6,648 nt of DNA from Anaerolineales bacterium (GCA_027019845.1 JALUWE010000517.1:1-6648); one strand, 5' to 3'; positions 1-6,325 are shown, counted from the stretch's first letter. Program-made: numbers and translations. Notes: generated by a model from the sequence alone, not told the origin.

Positions 1-162
1 GGTGGCGGTCGGCGTGCTGGCGGCGAGATCGAAATCCGGCGAGACTTCCGAGAACACGAACGCGAAGATGCCCAGTGTGACGCAGACAACCAGCGCGGCA
101 CACGCCAGCGCGATCAGGATGAAACTGACAAGACAGGCGGTAACGGTGGGGGTGGATTTCAT
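1..162 (-). CDS. N-terminal part of a membrane-anchored or secreted protein (runs off the window)
   Basis: Only the first 54 codons are present, starting with ATG at 162 and open to the window edge. The product begins MKSTPTVTACLV and then has one long hydrophobic stretch (about residues 8-38, rich in Leu, Ala, Val, Ile and Phe). This is followed by an acidic segment (SEVSPDFDL) and a Thr/Pro-rich piece (STPTAT). That layout fits an uncleaved N-terminal anchor or a long signal peptide followed by an extracytoplasmic linker; such Thr/Pro linkers are frequent in Chloroflexota envelope proteins. No good Shine-Dalgarno sequence precedes the ATG, so the start is not firm. It lies 108 bp downstream of the zinc-ribbon gene on the same strand and could be co-transcribed with it. 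The function cannot be told from the visible part. Confidence 0.55.
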   Translation of the reverse strand, partial: MKSTPTVTACLVSFILIALACAALVVCVTLGIFAFVFSEVSPDFDLAASTPTAT

Positions 163-206
163 GGGGGAGTCAGCGGGAAGGGTTGAGGGGCAAAGCAGAA
201 GGGCGG

Positions 207-233
207 CACGAGGCTCACTGTGCCCGTATCGTG
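207..233 (-). other. Imperfect hairpin between the zinc-ribbon gene and the next gene
   Basis: CACGA at 207-211 pairs with TCGTG at 229-233. The stem continues as GGC (212-214) with GCC (222-224) across a four-base bulge. No T-run follows on either strand, so it is not a classical terminator. It could affect the stability of the downstream message or be incidental. Confidence 0.25.
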
Positions 234-270
234 GGGTTCGGGTGGAGCGTTTGGAAAGGTAGCGGCATCC

Positions 271-1710
271 TTAGAACAAGAGGCCGCGATAGGTGTAGGC
301 CAGCCAGCTCAGGATCAAGATCAGCGCGATCAAGCCGAGGCCCACCAGCGCCCAAATGCCCACTACCTTGACCGGGTCTTTCGGTTTGATGCCCCCGACT
401 TTTCCGGTTTGCCCGTTGACCAGCACGTGATATTCCTCCCCTTTGTAATGGTACGTGCCCACCCAGATGGGCAGCAACACATGTTTGAAGGTCATCCCGC
501 TCCAGTTGCCGCCCCCAATCTGGACGTTGCGTTTTTCCTGGCCAGGCGCGATCTTGCCGTATGCCCGGCGGCGCATCTGGCGCACGACTTTTTCGCGCGC
601 CAGCAAAGAGGCGTCCGAAAGTGAGCGGTCGTAGCTCAGGGTGAGCCAACCGGCAATGTGTTTTTCATCGAAATCGACCACATCTTTCAGGTTGAACGGT
701 TCGATGCTGGCGAGTTCTTTGCTCTTGAGCGCGGTCAGGCCAGGCACCAGCACGTCGTCGAAGAAATCGGTGATCACGCCCTGCCGGTGTGTCCAGTAGG
801 CATCTTTGCCGTACCCTTCGCGCACCTGGCACGACCAGTGCAGTTCGACCGTGCCGTCGAACGTCCAGAAAGGGTAATAAGCCGGGCGTAAACGCAGTTT
901 TTTTGCGCCTTTGCCCAGGTCGTCAGGGGCGAACAGGCCGCTGTTGAGCCAGTCTCGGGCTTTTTGCAAGGCGTTTTTCTTGCCCACTTTGAAGAGCGCA
1001 ATTACCTGCGGTTCGACAAGATTGCGAATTTCGGTGGAGATAACCAGTTGGTTGGAGCCGCAGTAGGGGCATTGTGTGGTCTTTTGTCCTTTTTGCAGCA
1101 GGGTGATGGCGCCGCACTTTTCGCATTCCAATTGTTGCGGCTTACTGGCTCGCCGGTGTGCCTGGGCGGTGTGCATGACCTGCACCATCGGTTTTTCCGC
1201 GCGGTCGGGGGCCAGGCTGCTCTCTGGAGTCTCGGTGTACCCGCAGTATTCGCAAACCAGATGGGTGTGTTCGGCGTCGAAGTGCATACGCCCGCCGCAT
1301 TTGGGACACTCGTAAGTGCGGGAGGCGGCCACCTCGGAGGCGGGCGATGGAGGTTCAGTGTGTGATTCTGACGGGTCCGGGAGAATGTCGGGGCTGCGCT
1401 GGGCGATTTCCGGGACCGGTTTCCCCAGTTTTCGGGCCAGCTTCCGCACGCCTGTGCGGGCCATGGTGTTGCCGGGGTCGCAAGCCAGGGCGCGTTCCAG
1501 GTACTGGTATTTTTCTTCCAGATCGTCCGTGGTATCGGTGAGCCACAACCAGGGGCGGGGGTCCAGCGGGTTGAGGCGGCTGGCGCGTGTCAGCAGGCGT
1601 TGGGCGAGTTTCCGCCGCCCATCTTTCGCCGCGACAACGCCTTCCCGCACCAGATTTTCATATTCGCTCTGGCTGATTTTTCCGTGGGGCGGCATACCGG
1701 GGGAGGGCAT
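271..1710 (-). CDS. TPR / double zinc-ribbon protein with a C-terminal membrane helix
   Basis: A 479-residue protein of unknown function. Residues about 14-95 look like TPR-type helical repeats (the NPLDPRPWLWLTD and CDPGNTMAR stretches). Two four-cysteine zinc ribbons follow, with cysteines at 135, 138, 153 and 156 and at 196, 199, 214 and 217. After them comes a conserved-looking region with the YPFW sequence (279-282) and a GTYHYKGEEYHVLVNGQTG stretch. A single membrane helix (about 448-472) sits near the C-terminus. The soluble part therefore probably faces the cytoplasm, tethered to the membrane. Similar zinc-ribbon proteins are often labelled as hypothetical or PriA-like, but there is no helicase domain here. 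I place the start at 1710, not at the in-frame ATG at 1728: the 1728 codon lies inside the promoter and the predicted transcription start falls on the A of 1710. A further ATG at 1695 also lacks a ribosome binding site. Confidence 0.85.
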   Translation of the reverse strand: MPSPGMPPHGKISQSEYENLVREGVVAAKDGRRKLAQRLLTRASRLNPLDPRPWLWLTDTTDDLEEKYQYLERALACDPGNTMARTGVRKLARKLGKPVPEIAQRSPDILPDPSESHTEPPSPASEVAASRTYECPKCGGRMHFDAEHTHLVCEYCGYTETPESSLAPDRAEKPMVQVMHTAQAHRRASKPQQLECEKCGAITLLQKGQKTTQCPYCGSNQLVISTEIRNLVEPQVIALFKVGKKNALQKARDWLNSGLFAPDDLGKGAKKLRLRPAYYPFWTFDGTVELHWSCQVREGYGKDAYWTHRQGVITDFFDDVLVPGLTALKSKELASIEPFNLKDVVDFDEKHIAGWLTLSYDRSLSDASLLAREKVVRQMRRRAYGKIAPGQEKRNVQIGGGNWSGMTFKHVLLPIWVGTYHYKGEEYHVLVNGQTGKVGGIKPKDPVKVVGIWALVGLGLIALILILSWLAYTYRGLLF

Positions 1711-1745
1711 ACGTAGAGTGTAGCACATTTGGTTTTGTGTTTCAA
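1710..1745 (-). promoter_or_regulatory. Extended -10 promoter of the zinc-ribbon gene, predicting a leaderless mRNA
   Basis: On the minus strand TTGAAA (1745-1740) and TACACT (1722-1717) are separated by exactly 17 bp, and TG sits one base before the -10 hexamer (TGC-TACACT). Counting seven bases downstream puts +1 at 1710, the A of an in-frame ATG. No Shine-Dalgarno-like sequence precedes this ATG or the next one at 1695, which agrees with leaderless translation. Confidence 0.6.
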
Positions 1746-1780
1746 ATGTTCTGGGGTGTCAATTTCGTGGTAATCGGATC

Positions 1781-1816
1781 AAAAAAAGGCAGAGATCGCG
1801 GTCCCTGCCTTTTTTT
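1781..1816 (-). terminator. Intrinsic terminator of trxB
   Basis: A perfect 12-bp inverted repeat pairs AAAAAAAGGCAG (1781-1792) with CTGCCTTTTTTT (1805-1816) across a 12-base loop. Read on the minus strand it is a GC stem followed by seven T residues, 14 bp after the trxB stop codon. The A-run on the other side makes it symmetric, so it could work in both directions, though no plus-strand gene needs it. Confidence 0.9.
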
Positions 1817-1830
1817 GGGGGGGATGGGGG

Positions 1831-2805
1831 TTATCCGCCGGTTTGGTCTTCCAGGAAGTGCCTGGCCTGCATGGCTGCGGCCGCGCCCATGCCCGCGGAG
1901 GTGATCACCTGCCGGAAGTGCGGGTCTGCCACTTCACCGGCCGCGAACACGCCGGGAATGTTGGTCTCCATGAATTTGTTGACCACCAGGTAGCCGTTCT
2001 CGTCCATCTCCAGCTGGCCGCGGAAAATGTCGGTGTTGGGGATGTGGCCGATGAAGATGAACACGCCGTCGGTTTGGTGATGGCGGGTTTCGCCGGTTTT
2101 GACGTTTTTGAGTTCCACGCCGGTCACCTGCCCGTTGCCGACGATGCTGGTCAGCACAGTGTCCCAGATGAAACTGATTTTGGGGTTGTCGAAGGCGCGT
2201 TTTTGGAGCACAGGGCTGGCGCGCAGTTCGTCCCTGCGGTGGACGACGGTGACGCTGTTGGCGTAGCGGGTCAGGAAGGTGCCTTCTTCGAGCGCGCTGT
2301 CTCCGCCGCCGACTACGATGATGTCTTTGTCTTTGAAGAACCAGCCGTCGCAGGTGCCGCAGTAAGAGACGCCGCGGCCGGTGAATTCCTGTTCGCCGGG
2401 GATGTTCAATTGGCGGGGGTTGGCGCCGGTGGCGATGATCAGGCTTTCGGCCAGGTATTCGGCGTTGTAGCCCTTGACCCGGAAGGGTCTTTGGGAGAGG
2501 TCGGTTTCGACAGCGGTGTCGAACTCGAGCACCGCGCCGAAGCGTTCGGCCTGTTTCTGGAACAGCTCGACCAGCTCGGGGCCGCCCACGCCCTCCGGAA
2601 AGCCGGGGTAGTTCTCGACGATGTGGGTGATGGCGACCTGCCCACCAAGCTGCATACCGGTCAAAACAAGCGGTTCGAGGTCGGCCCGCGCGGCGTAGAG
2701 CGCGGCGGAGAGGCCGGTAGGCCCGCCACCCAAGATCAAAACCTTATAAGGGCCTTTGACTTCTAAATCCCCTTCAGATGAGAAAGTCGATAGGTTCATG
2801 TCCAT
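1831..2805 (-). CDS. trxB: Thioredoxin reductase (NADPH, FAD-dependent)
   Basis: A 324-residue low-molecular-weight thioredoxin reductase, the cytoplasmic flavoenzyme that passes electrons from NADPH through FAD and a redox disulfide to thioredoxin. Visible motifs in order: the FAD dinucleotide-binding GGGPTG (26-31), the ATGANPR segment (126-131), the redox-active pair CGTC (Cys149 and Cys152), the NADPH-binding GGGDSA (166-171), HRRDELRA (189-196, the basic residues expected to hold the NADPH 2'-phosphate) and the C-terminal FAD motif FAAGEVAD (287-294). Length and order are normal for the family. The FAD motif has Glu where TrxB usually has Asp (GDV), and the active site is CGTC where many bacteria have CATC. 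The ATG at 2805 is preceded by a good ribosome binding site. It probably has its own transcript: pckA ends 521 bp upstream and a strong terminator follows. Related ferredoxin/flavodoxin:NADP reductases lack the CxxC pair, so TrxB is the better call. Confidence 0.96.
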   Translation of the reverse strand: MDMNLSTFSSEGDLEVKGPYKVLILGGGPTGLSAALYAARADLEPLVLTGMQLGGQVAITHIVENYPGFPEGVGGPELVELFQKQAERFGAVLEFDTAVETDLSQRPFRVKGYNAEYLAESLIIATGANPRQLNIPGEQEFTGRGVSYCGTCDGWFFKDKDIIVVGGGDSALEEGTFLTRYANSVTVVHRRDELRASPVLQKRAFDNPKISFIWDTVLTSIVGNGQVTGVELKNVKTGETRHHQTDGVFIFIGHIPNTDIFRGQLEMDENGYLVVNKFMETNIPGVFAAGEVADPHFRQVITSAGMGAAAAMQARHFLEDQTGG

Positions 2806-2811
2806 ACGTTA

Positions 2812-2817
2812 TTCCTC
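2812..2817 (-). promoter_or_regulatory. Ribosome binding site of trxB
   Basis: GAGGAA on the minus strand lies 6 bases before the ATG at 2805. The alternative in-frame ATG two codons later would be spaced too far, so this site favours the longer form. Confidence 0.75.
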
Positions 2818-2930
2818 GCTGCTACAAGAGTGTCCGTGGATTGAAATTGGGTAGTGGTTGTAGTGATGAGAGTTATGCAGTTCATGCCTGCTGTCTCCCG
2901 CGTCATTCTGAGCGACCGGCTATTGCTTGT

Positions 2931-3013
2931 GTCATTCTGAGCGACCAACGGGAGCGAAGAATCTCGGCAATGGTGGGGGAGATTCTTCGGGCACTTCGTG
3001 CCCTCAGAATGAC
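2931..3013. repeat. Compound palindromic repeat unit (GTCATTCTGAG family), long copy
   Basis: The outer arms GTCATTCTGAG (2931-2941) and CTCAGAATGAC (3003-3013) are perfect inverted copies. Inside them GAAGAATCTC (2956-2965) faces GAGATTCTTC (2979-2988), again a perfect match. The right half also holds its own tight hairpin, GGGCAC-TTC-GTGCCC (2989-3003). A 16-base direct copy of the left end (GTCATTCTGAGCGACC) sits at 2902-2917, 29 bp upstream, and a diverged right arm (CTCAGAATGGC) at 3031-3041. Similar sequences occur many times between genes in various bacteria, so this is most likely a dispersed, non-autonomous repeat family. In an mRNA it would fold strongly and could end or protect the pckA transcript. 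Confidence 0.8.
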
Positions 3014-3050
3014 AAGGGAGGCTGTACTTTCTCAGAATGGCAGGGGTTTT

Positions 3051-3092
3051 GTGTCATTCTGACGGGGCCTATGCAGGTGTTCGCAATGACAC
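3051..3092. repeat. Short copy of the same palindromic repeat family
   Basis: GTGTCATT (3051-3058) and AATGACAC (3085-3092) form perfect 8-bp inverted arms around a 26-base middle. The left end shares GTCATTCTGA with the long copy. It appears to be a second, shortened member of the family placed 37 bp after the first. Confidence 0.65.
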
Positions 3093-3326
3093 AAAGCCTG
3101 TCCTTGAGTTCACGAACTGCGTAAGTATGACGAATGTTAACGAACCTGCCTCGCCATCACTTACTCCGTGACCACTCTCCGAAATGGAATGTGCGTTGTT
3201 CTTACGCTGGCTTAGACGAAGGGAAGCGCGGATTTTTTACGGATTTGGTCTGAGTTGTCTGGGTGGTGGAGGTGTTGGGGCGTTCCTGCGCGTGCGGTTA
3301 TCCGTTTTGCGTTTCCGGTCGTCTGT

Positions 3327-4946
3327 CTAGCCTGCCACTTTCTCCAAAGAAGGCCCGGCCGCGGTGATCTCTTGGGACACCTGCCCCTGGAATTGGGCGA
3401 AGCCTTGCTCGAAGCGTTCGATCAGGCCGCGGGCCTGGGCGTCGTAGGCGTGTTTGTCGGCCCAGGTATCGCGCGGGTTGAGCACTTCGGAGGGGACGCC
3501 GGGGCAGCTTTCCGGGATCGAGAGGCCGAAGAAAGGCTCGATGGTGGTGGGTACGTCGTTCAGGTCGCCGTTGAGGGCGGCGTGTACCATGGCGCGGGTG
3601 TAAGGCAGGTGCATCCGTTCGCCCACGCCGTAGGGGCCGCCGGTCCAGCCGGTGTTGAGCAGCCAGACGTTGACGTTGTGTTTTTCGATCTTTTCGCCCA
3701 GCAATTCGGCGTAGACGCGAGGGTGCAGGGGCAGGAAGGGCGCGCCGAAGCAGGCCGAGAAGGTGGCCTGGGGTTCTTTGCCCAGCCCGCGCTCGGTGCC
3801 GGCCAGTTTGGAAGTGTATCCGGCCAGGAAGTAGTACATGGCCTGCTCTTTGGTCAGCCGGGCGATAGGGGGCAGCACGCCGAACGCGTCCGCGGTCAGG
3901 AAGAAGATGTTTTTAGGGTGTCCGGCGCGGCCTTCGGGCACGTAGTTGGCAACGCGGTAGATGGGGTAGGCGACGCGGGTGTTTTCGGTGATGGTGTTGT
4001 CGTCGAAGTCGAAGGTGCGGCTGTCCGGGTCGTAGATCACGTTTTCGAAGATCGAGCCGTATTGGTGGGCGGCCTGCCAGATGATGGGTTCGTATTTCTG
4101 GCTCAGGCGGATGGTTTTGGCGTAGCAGCCGCCTTCGAAATTGAACACGCCGTCGTCGCCCCAACCGTGTTCGTCGTCGCCGATCAGGCCGCGCTCCGGG
4201 TCGGAGGAGAGGGTGGTCTTGCCGGTGCCGGAGAGGCCGAAGAACAGGGCTACGTCCCCGCGTTCGCCCACGGTGGCGGAGCAGTGCATGGCCATCACGC
4301 CCTGTTTGGGCAGCAGGTAGTTCATGATGGTGAAGATCGATTTTTTGATCTCGCCCCCGTAGCGGGTGCCGCCGATCAGCACCAGCCGCTCTTTGAAGTC
4401 GATCACGATGAACGTGCCGGTGTGGGTGCCGTCTTCGCGCGGGTCGGCGAAACAATCGGGCGCGTGCAACACGGTGAATTGGGGCACATGATCGGCCAGT
4501 GCTTCACGCGGCAGGCGCAGGAACATGTGATGGGCGAACAGGTTCTGCCAGGCGTTTTGGTTGACCACGCGGATGGGCAGCCGGTAGGCGGGGTGTGCGC
4601 CCGCGGCCGCGTCGCGCACGAAGACATCGCGCCTTTGGAAGAAGGAGCGCACGCGCAGCCGCAGCCGCTCGAAATGTTCGGGCGAGATGGGCACGTTCAC
4701 GTCTCCCCACCAGATGTCGTCGTCCTCGCCGGAATGCTGGACGGTGAATTTGTCGTTGGGGGAGCGCCCGGTGTGCGGGTCGGTGCGGGTGACAAATGTT
4801 CCAGGTTCTGCCAGTTGCCCCTCGCCGCGCAGGATGGCTCTTTCCAGTAAGGCGGACATGGGCAAATTCCAGTATTGTTTCCCCAAATTATGCAGGCCGT
4901 GGTTGTCCAGGCCGTACTTGCTCGGGTATCCGAAAGTGTCAGACAT
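3327..4946 (-). CDS. pckA: Phosphoenolpyruvate carboxykinase (ATP)
   Basis: A 539-residue ATP-type PEP carboxykinase, which converts oxaloacetate and ATP to phosphoenolpyruvate, CO2 and ADP. It is the entry step of gluconeogenesis and can run in reverse as an anaplerotic CO2-fixing step. Motifs in order: TGRSPNDKF (59-67, the oxaloacetate-binding arginine region), YGGEIKKS (196-203, metal and substrate contacts), the kinase-1a P-loop GLSGTGKTT (237-245), the kinase-2 segment GDDEHGW (256-262), ENTRVAYP (321-328), LTADAFGVLPP (350-360), FSACFGAPF (396-404) and the nucleotide-binding TGWTGGPYGVGERM (432-445). Length and motif order are typical and nothing key is missing. The GTP-type enzyme has a different architecture. 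I chose ATG 4946 over the in-frame ATG at 4979 because GGAGG stands 5 bases before it, and the upstream ATG falls within the proposed promoter. The gene is likely monocistronic. Confidence 0.97.
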   Translation of the reverse strand: MSDTFGYPSKYGLDNHGLHNLGKQYWNLPMSALLERAILRGEGQLAEPGTFVTRTDPHTGRSPNDKFTVQHSGEDDDIWWGDVNVPISPEHFERLRLRVRSFFQRRDVFVRDAAAGAHPAYRLPIRVVNQNAWQNLFAHHMFLRLPREALADHVPQFTVLHAPDCFADPREDGTHTGTFIVIDFKERLVLIGGTRYGGEIKKSIFTIMNYLLPKQGVMAMHCSATVGERGDVALFFGLSGTGKTTLSSDPERGLIGDDEHGWGDDGVFNFEGGCYAKTIRLSQKYEPIIWQAAHQYGSIFENVIYDPDSRTFDFDDNTITENTRVAYPIYRVANYVPEGRAGHPKNIFFLTADAFGVLPPIARLTKEQAMYYFLAGYTSKLAGTERGLGKEPQATFSACFGAPFLPLHPRVYAELLGEKIEKHNVNVWLLNTGWTGGPYGVGERMHLPYTRAMVHAALNGDLNDVPTTIEPFFGLSIPESCPGVPSEVLNPRDTWADKHAYDAQARGLIERFEQGFAQFQGQVSQEITAAGPSLEKVAG

Positions 4947-4951
4947 GGTTG

Positions 4952-4956
4952 CCTCC
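4952..4956 (-). promoter_or_regulatory. Ribosome binding site of pckA
   Basis: GGAGG on the minus strand, five bases before ATG 4946. It decides the start against the upstream in-frame ATG at 4979. Confidence 0.85.
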
Positions 4957-4979
4957 AAGAGGAATGTGTTACCAGGCAC

Positions 4980-5008
4980 ATCTTAAGACACTTCCGGCAC
5001 AGGCGCAA
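4980..5008 (-). promoter_or_regulatory. Likely sigma70-type promoter of pckA
   Basis: On the minus strand TTGCGC (5008-5003) and TAAGAT (4985-4980) are 17 bp apart. This would start transcription near 4973 and give a leader of about 27 bases carrying the GGAGG site. The hexamers match consensus only partly (3 of 6 and 4 of 6), so the call rests on spacing and position. Confidence 0.45.
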
Positions 5009-5016
5009 GGGCATTG

Positions 5017-5030
5017 GTGCAAAAATGCAC
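5017..5030. promoter_or_regulatory. Palindrome just upstream of the pckA -35 (possible operator)
   Basis: GTGCA (5017-5021) and TGCAC (5026-5030) are perfect inverted arms around four A residues, 8 bp upstream of the proposed -35 hexamer. Size and position would suit a dimeric regulator site, but no regulator can be named. A simple chance palindrome is equally possible. Confidence 0.3.
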
Positions 5031-5036
5031 ATTTAA

Positions 5037-5073
5037 ACCCAAAAGCCGCTCGCAGGACGGGCGGCTTTTGGGT
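5037..5073. terminator. Strong hairpin, probable bidirectional terminator upstream of pckA
   Basis: ACCCAAAAGCCGC (5037-5049) and GCGGCTTTTGGGT (5061-5073) pair perfectly over 13 bp. The stem continues inward by a T-G pair and two GC pairs to a five-base CAGGA loop (5053-5057). On both strands the GC-rich part is followed by TTTT inside the outer stem, the usual form of symmetric terminators. It lies upstream of the pckA promoter, so it would end transcription arriving from the right and insulate pckA from the inserted element. Confidence 0.65.
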
Positions 5074-5110
5074 CTTCAGGAGGGTATTACTTCAGGACCT
5101 TGCTTCAGGA
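5074..5110. repeat. Three direct copies of CTTCAGGA
   Basis: CTTCAGGA occurs at 5074-5081, 5090-5097 and 5103-5110, spaced 16 and 13 bp apart, directly beside the terminator hairpin. Between and around them I see no gene. They could be protein-binding sites or remnants of a short repeat. Confidence 0.5.
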
Positions 5111-5114
5111 GTGG

Positions 5115-5125
5115 GTACAGTGTAC
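5115..5125. other. Short perfect palindrome
   Basis: GTACA and TGTAC flank a single central G. There is no adjacent promoter to give it a role. It is recorded as a possible binding site only. Confidence 0.2.
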
Positions 5126-5214
5126 GGCAAAAACGCGCAAAAGTCTATTGGCATAAGAATCCAAAAAAGGGCAGGCGGTTTCGTGCATTTTTAACAAAGG
5201 TCGGGAGGTGGGGA

Positions 5215-5266
5215 GGGGGATAGGGAGTGGGGATAGGGATAGGGAGTGGGGATAGGGATAGGGAGT
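5215..5266 (+). repeat. G-rich tandem repeat, 19-bp unit
   Basis: Two perfect consecutive copies of the unit GGGGATAGGGATAGGGAGT occupy 5229-5247 and 5248-5266. A shortened unit missing one GATAGG step occupies 5215-5228. The plus strand thus has many runs of three or four G separated by two- to four-base spacers, which could form a G-quadruplex. It begins 9 bp outside the proposed IS end, so it belongs to the target flank. Confidence 0.85.
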
Positions 5267-5278
5267 GCATCCTGAACA

Positions 5279-6313
5279 CTATGACTTTGTCAAGGCATTT
5301 TTCGAAATTAGAGGGCTCACGGAACGATAATTCGGGATATAGGGTTTCTGCTCCCGGATGACGGCACACATGATTTTGACCAGCTTATTGGCAATGTTGT
5401 TGAGTACCAGCGACTTGGGCTTGCCTTCGGCCACCTTGCGCTCAAAATACTTGCGGTATTCTGGATGATGAGTGCGCAAAGACCGGGCACCCAGATGGAG
5501 GAGTTTACGCATCTGGGCCGGCCCGAAATGGCGCGAAGTCGGTTTCTTTTTGAGCGACGTACCGCTGCTGTTTTCATAAGGACTAATGCCGATATAGGCT
5601 GCCACCGTTTTGGGATTGAGTGGGGACTGCAAGGTTTCCATCAAGACCAGGGTGTGAGCAGTCAGCAGCAACCCGACCCCCTGGATGCTGCTGAGTAAGC
5701 TGGCATTCATGTGCAGCGCAGGGTCCTGCTTGAGCAGTTGCTTGATTTCTTGCTCAATCGTTTTGATGTTCTTTTCCAATTGCCCAATCGTCTGCTGGTG
5801 CAGTTTTTCGGCTAGCGGTGTGCCCACTACCTTGCGTTGGATGGTTTTCAAGGCGTTCTTGTGAGCCGTTTTCTGGCGCACATACTGCTCTCGGAGGTTC
5901 AAAAGCACCTTGATTTGCTCCAAAATCGCCTTGCGGGGCCGAAATGGGCGCAGCCGGTCGCGAAATCGGGCCGCATACTCGGCGATCTGGCGGCTGTCGA
6001 CGGCATCGTTCTTATGCCCGGTCGGATGAAAAGCCCGTTTGACTTCCAGGGGTGGATGTACGGCCAACCACCATTTTTGAGCCGTCAGCCTGTAGGCCAG
6101 GGTCTCACCGTACACGCCGGTTGCTTCCATGCACAGAACGGCCTCTTCCCGGCTGACGGCATGCGCCAACAGCCAGGCTTCCAAATCAGCTACGCCTTCC
6201 GGGGTGTTACCAAACTCTTTGGCCGACAATAACTGCTGGTCGGGTGCCATCAACACACTGGCTACAAAGGTCTCCGATGCAACATCAATACCGACAAAAT
6301 ATGTCTTCCTCAT
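5279..6313 (-). CDS. IS110-family transposase (DEDD / bridge-RNA-guided recombinase type)
   Basis: A 344-residue recombinase, the normal length for the family. The N-terminal RuvC-like DEDD domain shows Asp10 (VGIDVASETF), Glu63 (CMEATGVYGE), and Asp103 and Asp106 (HKNDAVDSRQIA); all four acidic residues are present. Residues about 130-200 are charged and helical, as in the coiled-coil dimerisation region. The C-terminal Transposase_20 domain carries IQGVG (210-214), AAYIGISPYENSSG (238-251, the serine before glycine, Ser250, being the likely nucleophile) and MRKLLHLGARS (268-278). Nothing is truncated, so it is probably active or recently so. The start at ATG 6313 is preceded by AGGAGA at a 6-base distance; the longer in-frame start at 6415 would be read through the leader and is rejected. 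The stop codon lies only 2 bp inside the proposed core. Confidence 0.97.
   Translation of the reverse strand: MRKTYFVGIDVASETFVASVLMAPDQQLLSAKEFGNTPEGVADLEAWLLAHAVSREEAVLCMEATGVYGETLAYRLTAQKWWLAVHPPLEVKRAFHPTGHKNDAVDSRQIAEYAARFRDRLRPFRPRKAILEQIKVLLNLREQYVRQKTAHKNALKTIQRKVVGTPLAEKLHQQTIGQLEKNIKTIEQEIKQLLKQDPALHMNASLLSSIQGVGLLLTAHTLVLMETLQSPLNPKTVAAYIGISPYENSSGTSLKKKPTSRHFGPAQMRKLLHLGARSLRTHHPEYRKYFERKVAEGKPKSLVLNNIANKLVKIMCAVIREQKPYIPNYRSVSPLISKNALTKS
5288..5293 (-). promoter_or_regulatory. Consensus -35 hexamer at the right end of the IS (half promoter)
   Basis: TTGACA on the minus strand, within the last codons of the transposase gene (the Leu-Thr pair of ALTKS). On the linear chromosome no good -10 follows it. 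When the proposed ends are joined in a circle it lies 18 bp before TATAAT of the other end. Confidence 0.5.
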
Positions 6314-6319
6314 GGTAAG

Positions 6320-6325
6320 TCTCCT
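6320..6325 (-). promoter_or_regulatory. Ribosome binding site of the IS110 transposase
   Basis: AGGAGA on the minus strand, six bases before ATG 6313. It fixes the transposase start at MRKTYFVGID. Confidence 0.85.

Larger units (their letters stand above)
2806..3326. other. 521-bp intergenic region between pckA and trxB
   Basis: No gene is supported here. The middle (2902-3092) is occupied by palindromic repeats listed separately. The remainder, 3093-3326, holds only a small inverted repeat (AGTT at 3107-3110 with AACT at 3115-3118), and I see no T-tailed terminator after pckA and no clear trxB promoter. The only plus-strand open frame of note (about 2778-3062) runs through the repeats and looks like chance. 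Confidence 0.6.

Noticed and set aside
1843..2766. Plus-strand open frame (307 codons) opposite trxB
   Set aside because: Low-complexity antisense shadow of trxB with no recognisable domain.
2778..3062. Plus-strand open frame of 94 codons in the pckA-trxB gap
   Set aside because: It begins inside trxB and runs through the palindromic repeats, and lacks a ribosome binding site or any domain.
3255..4850. Long plus-strand open frame (531 codons) opposite pckA
   Set aside because: It is a shadow of pckA in GC-rich DNA: its composition is Gly/Val/Ala-rich without family motifs, while the minus strand encodes every pckA motif.
5021..5192. GTGCATTTTT at 5183-5192 (plus) and 5030-5021 (minus) as an inverted repeat pair
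   Set aside because: It is a ten-base A/T-rich match with no further symmetry around it, most likely chance.
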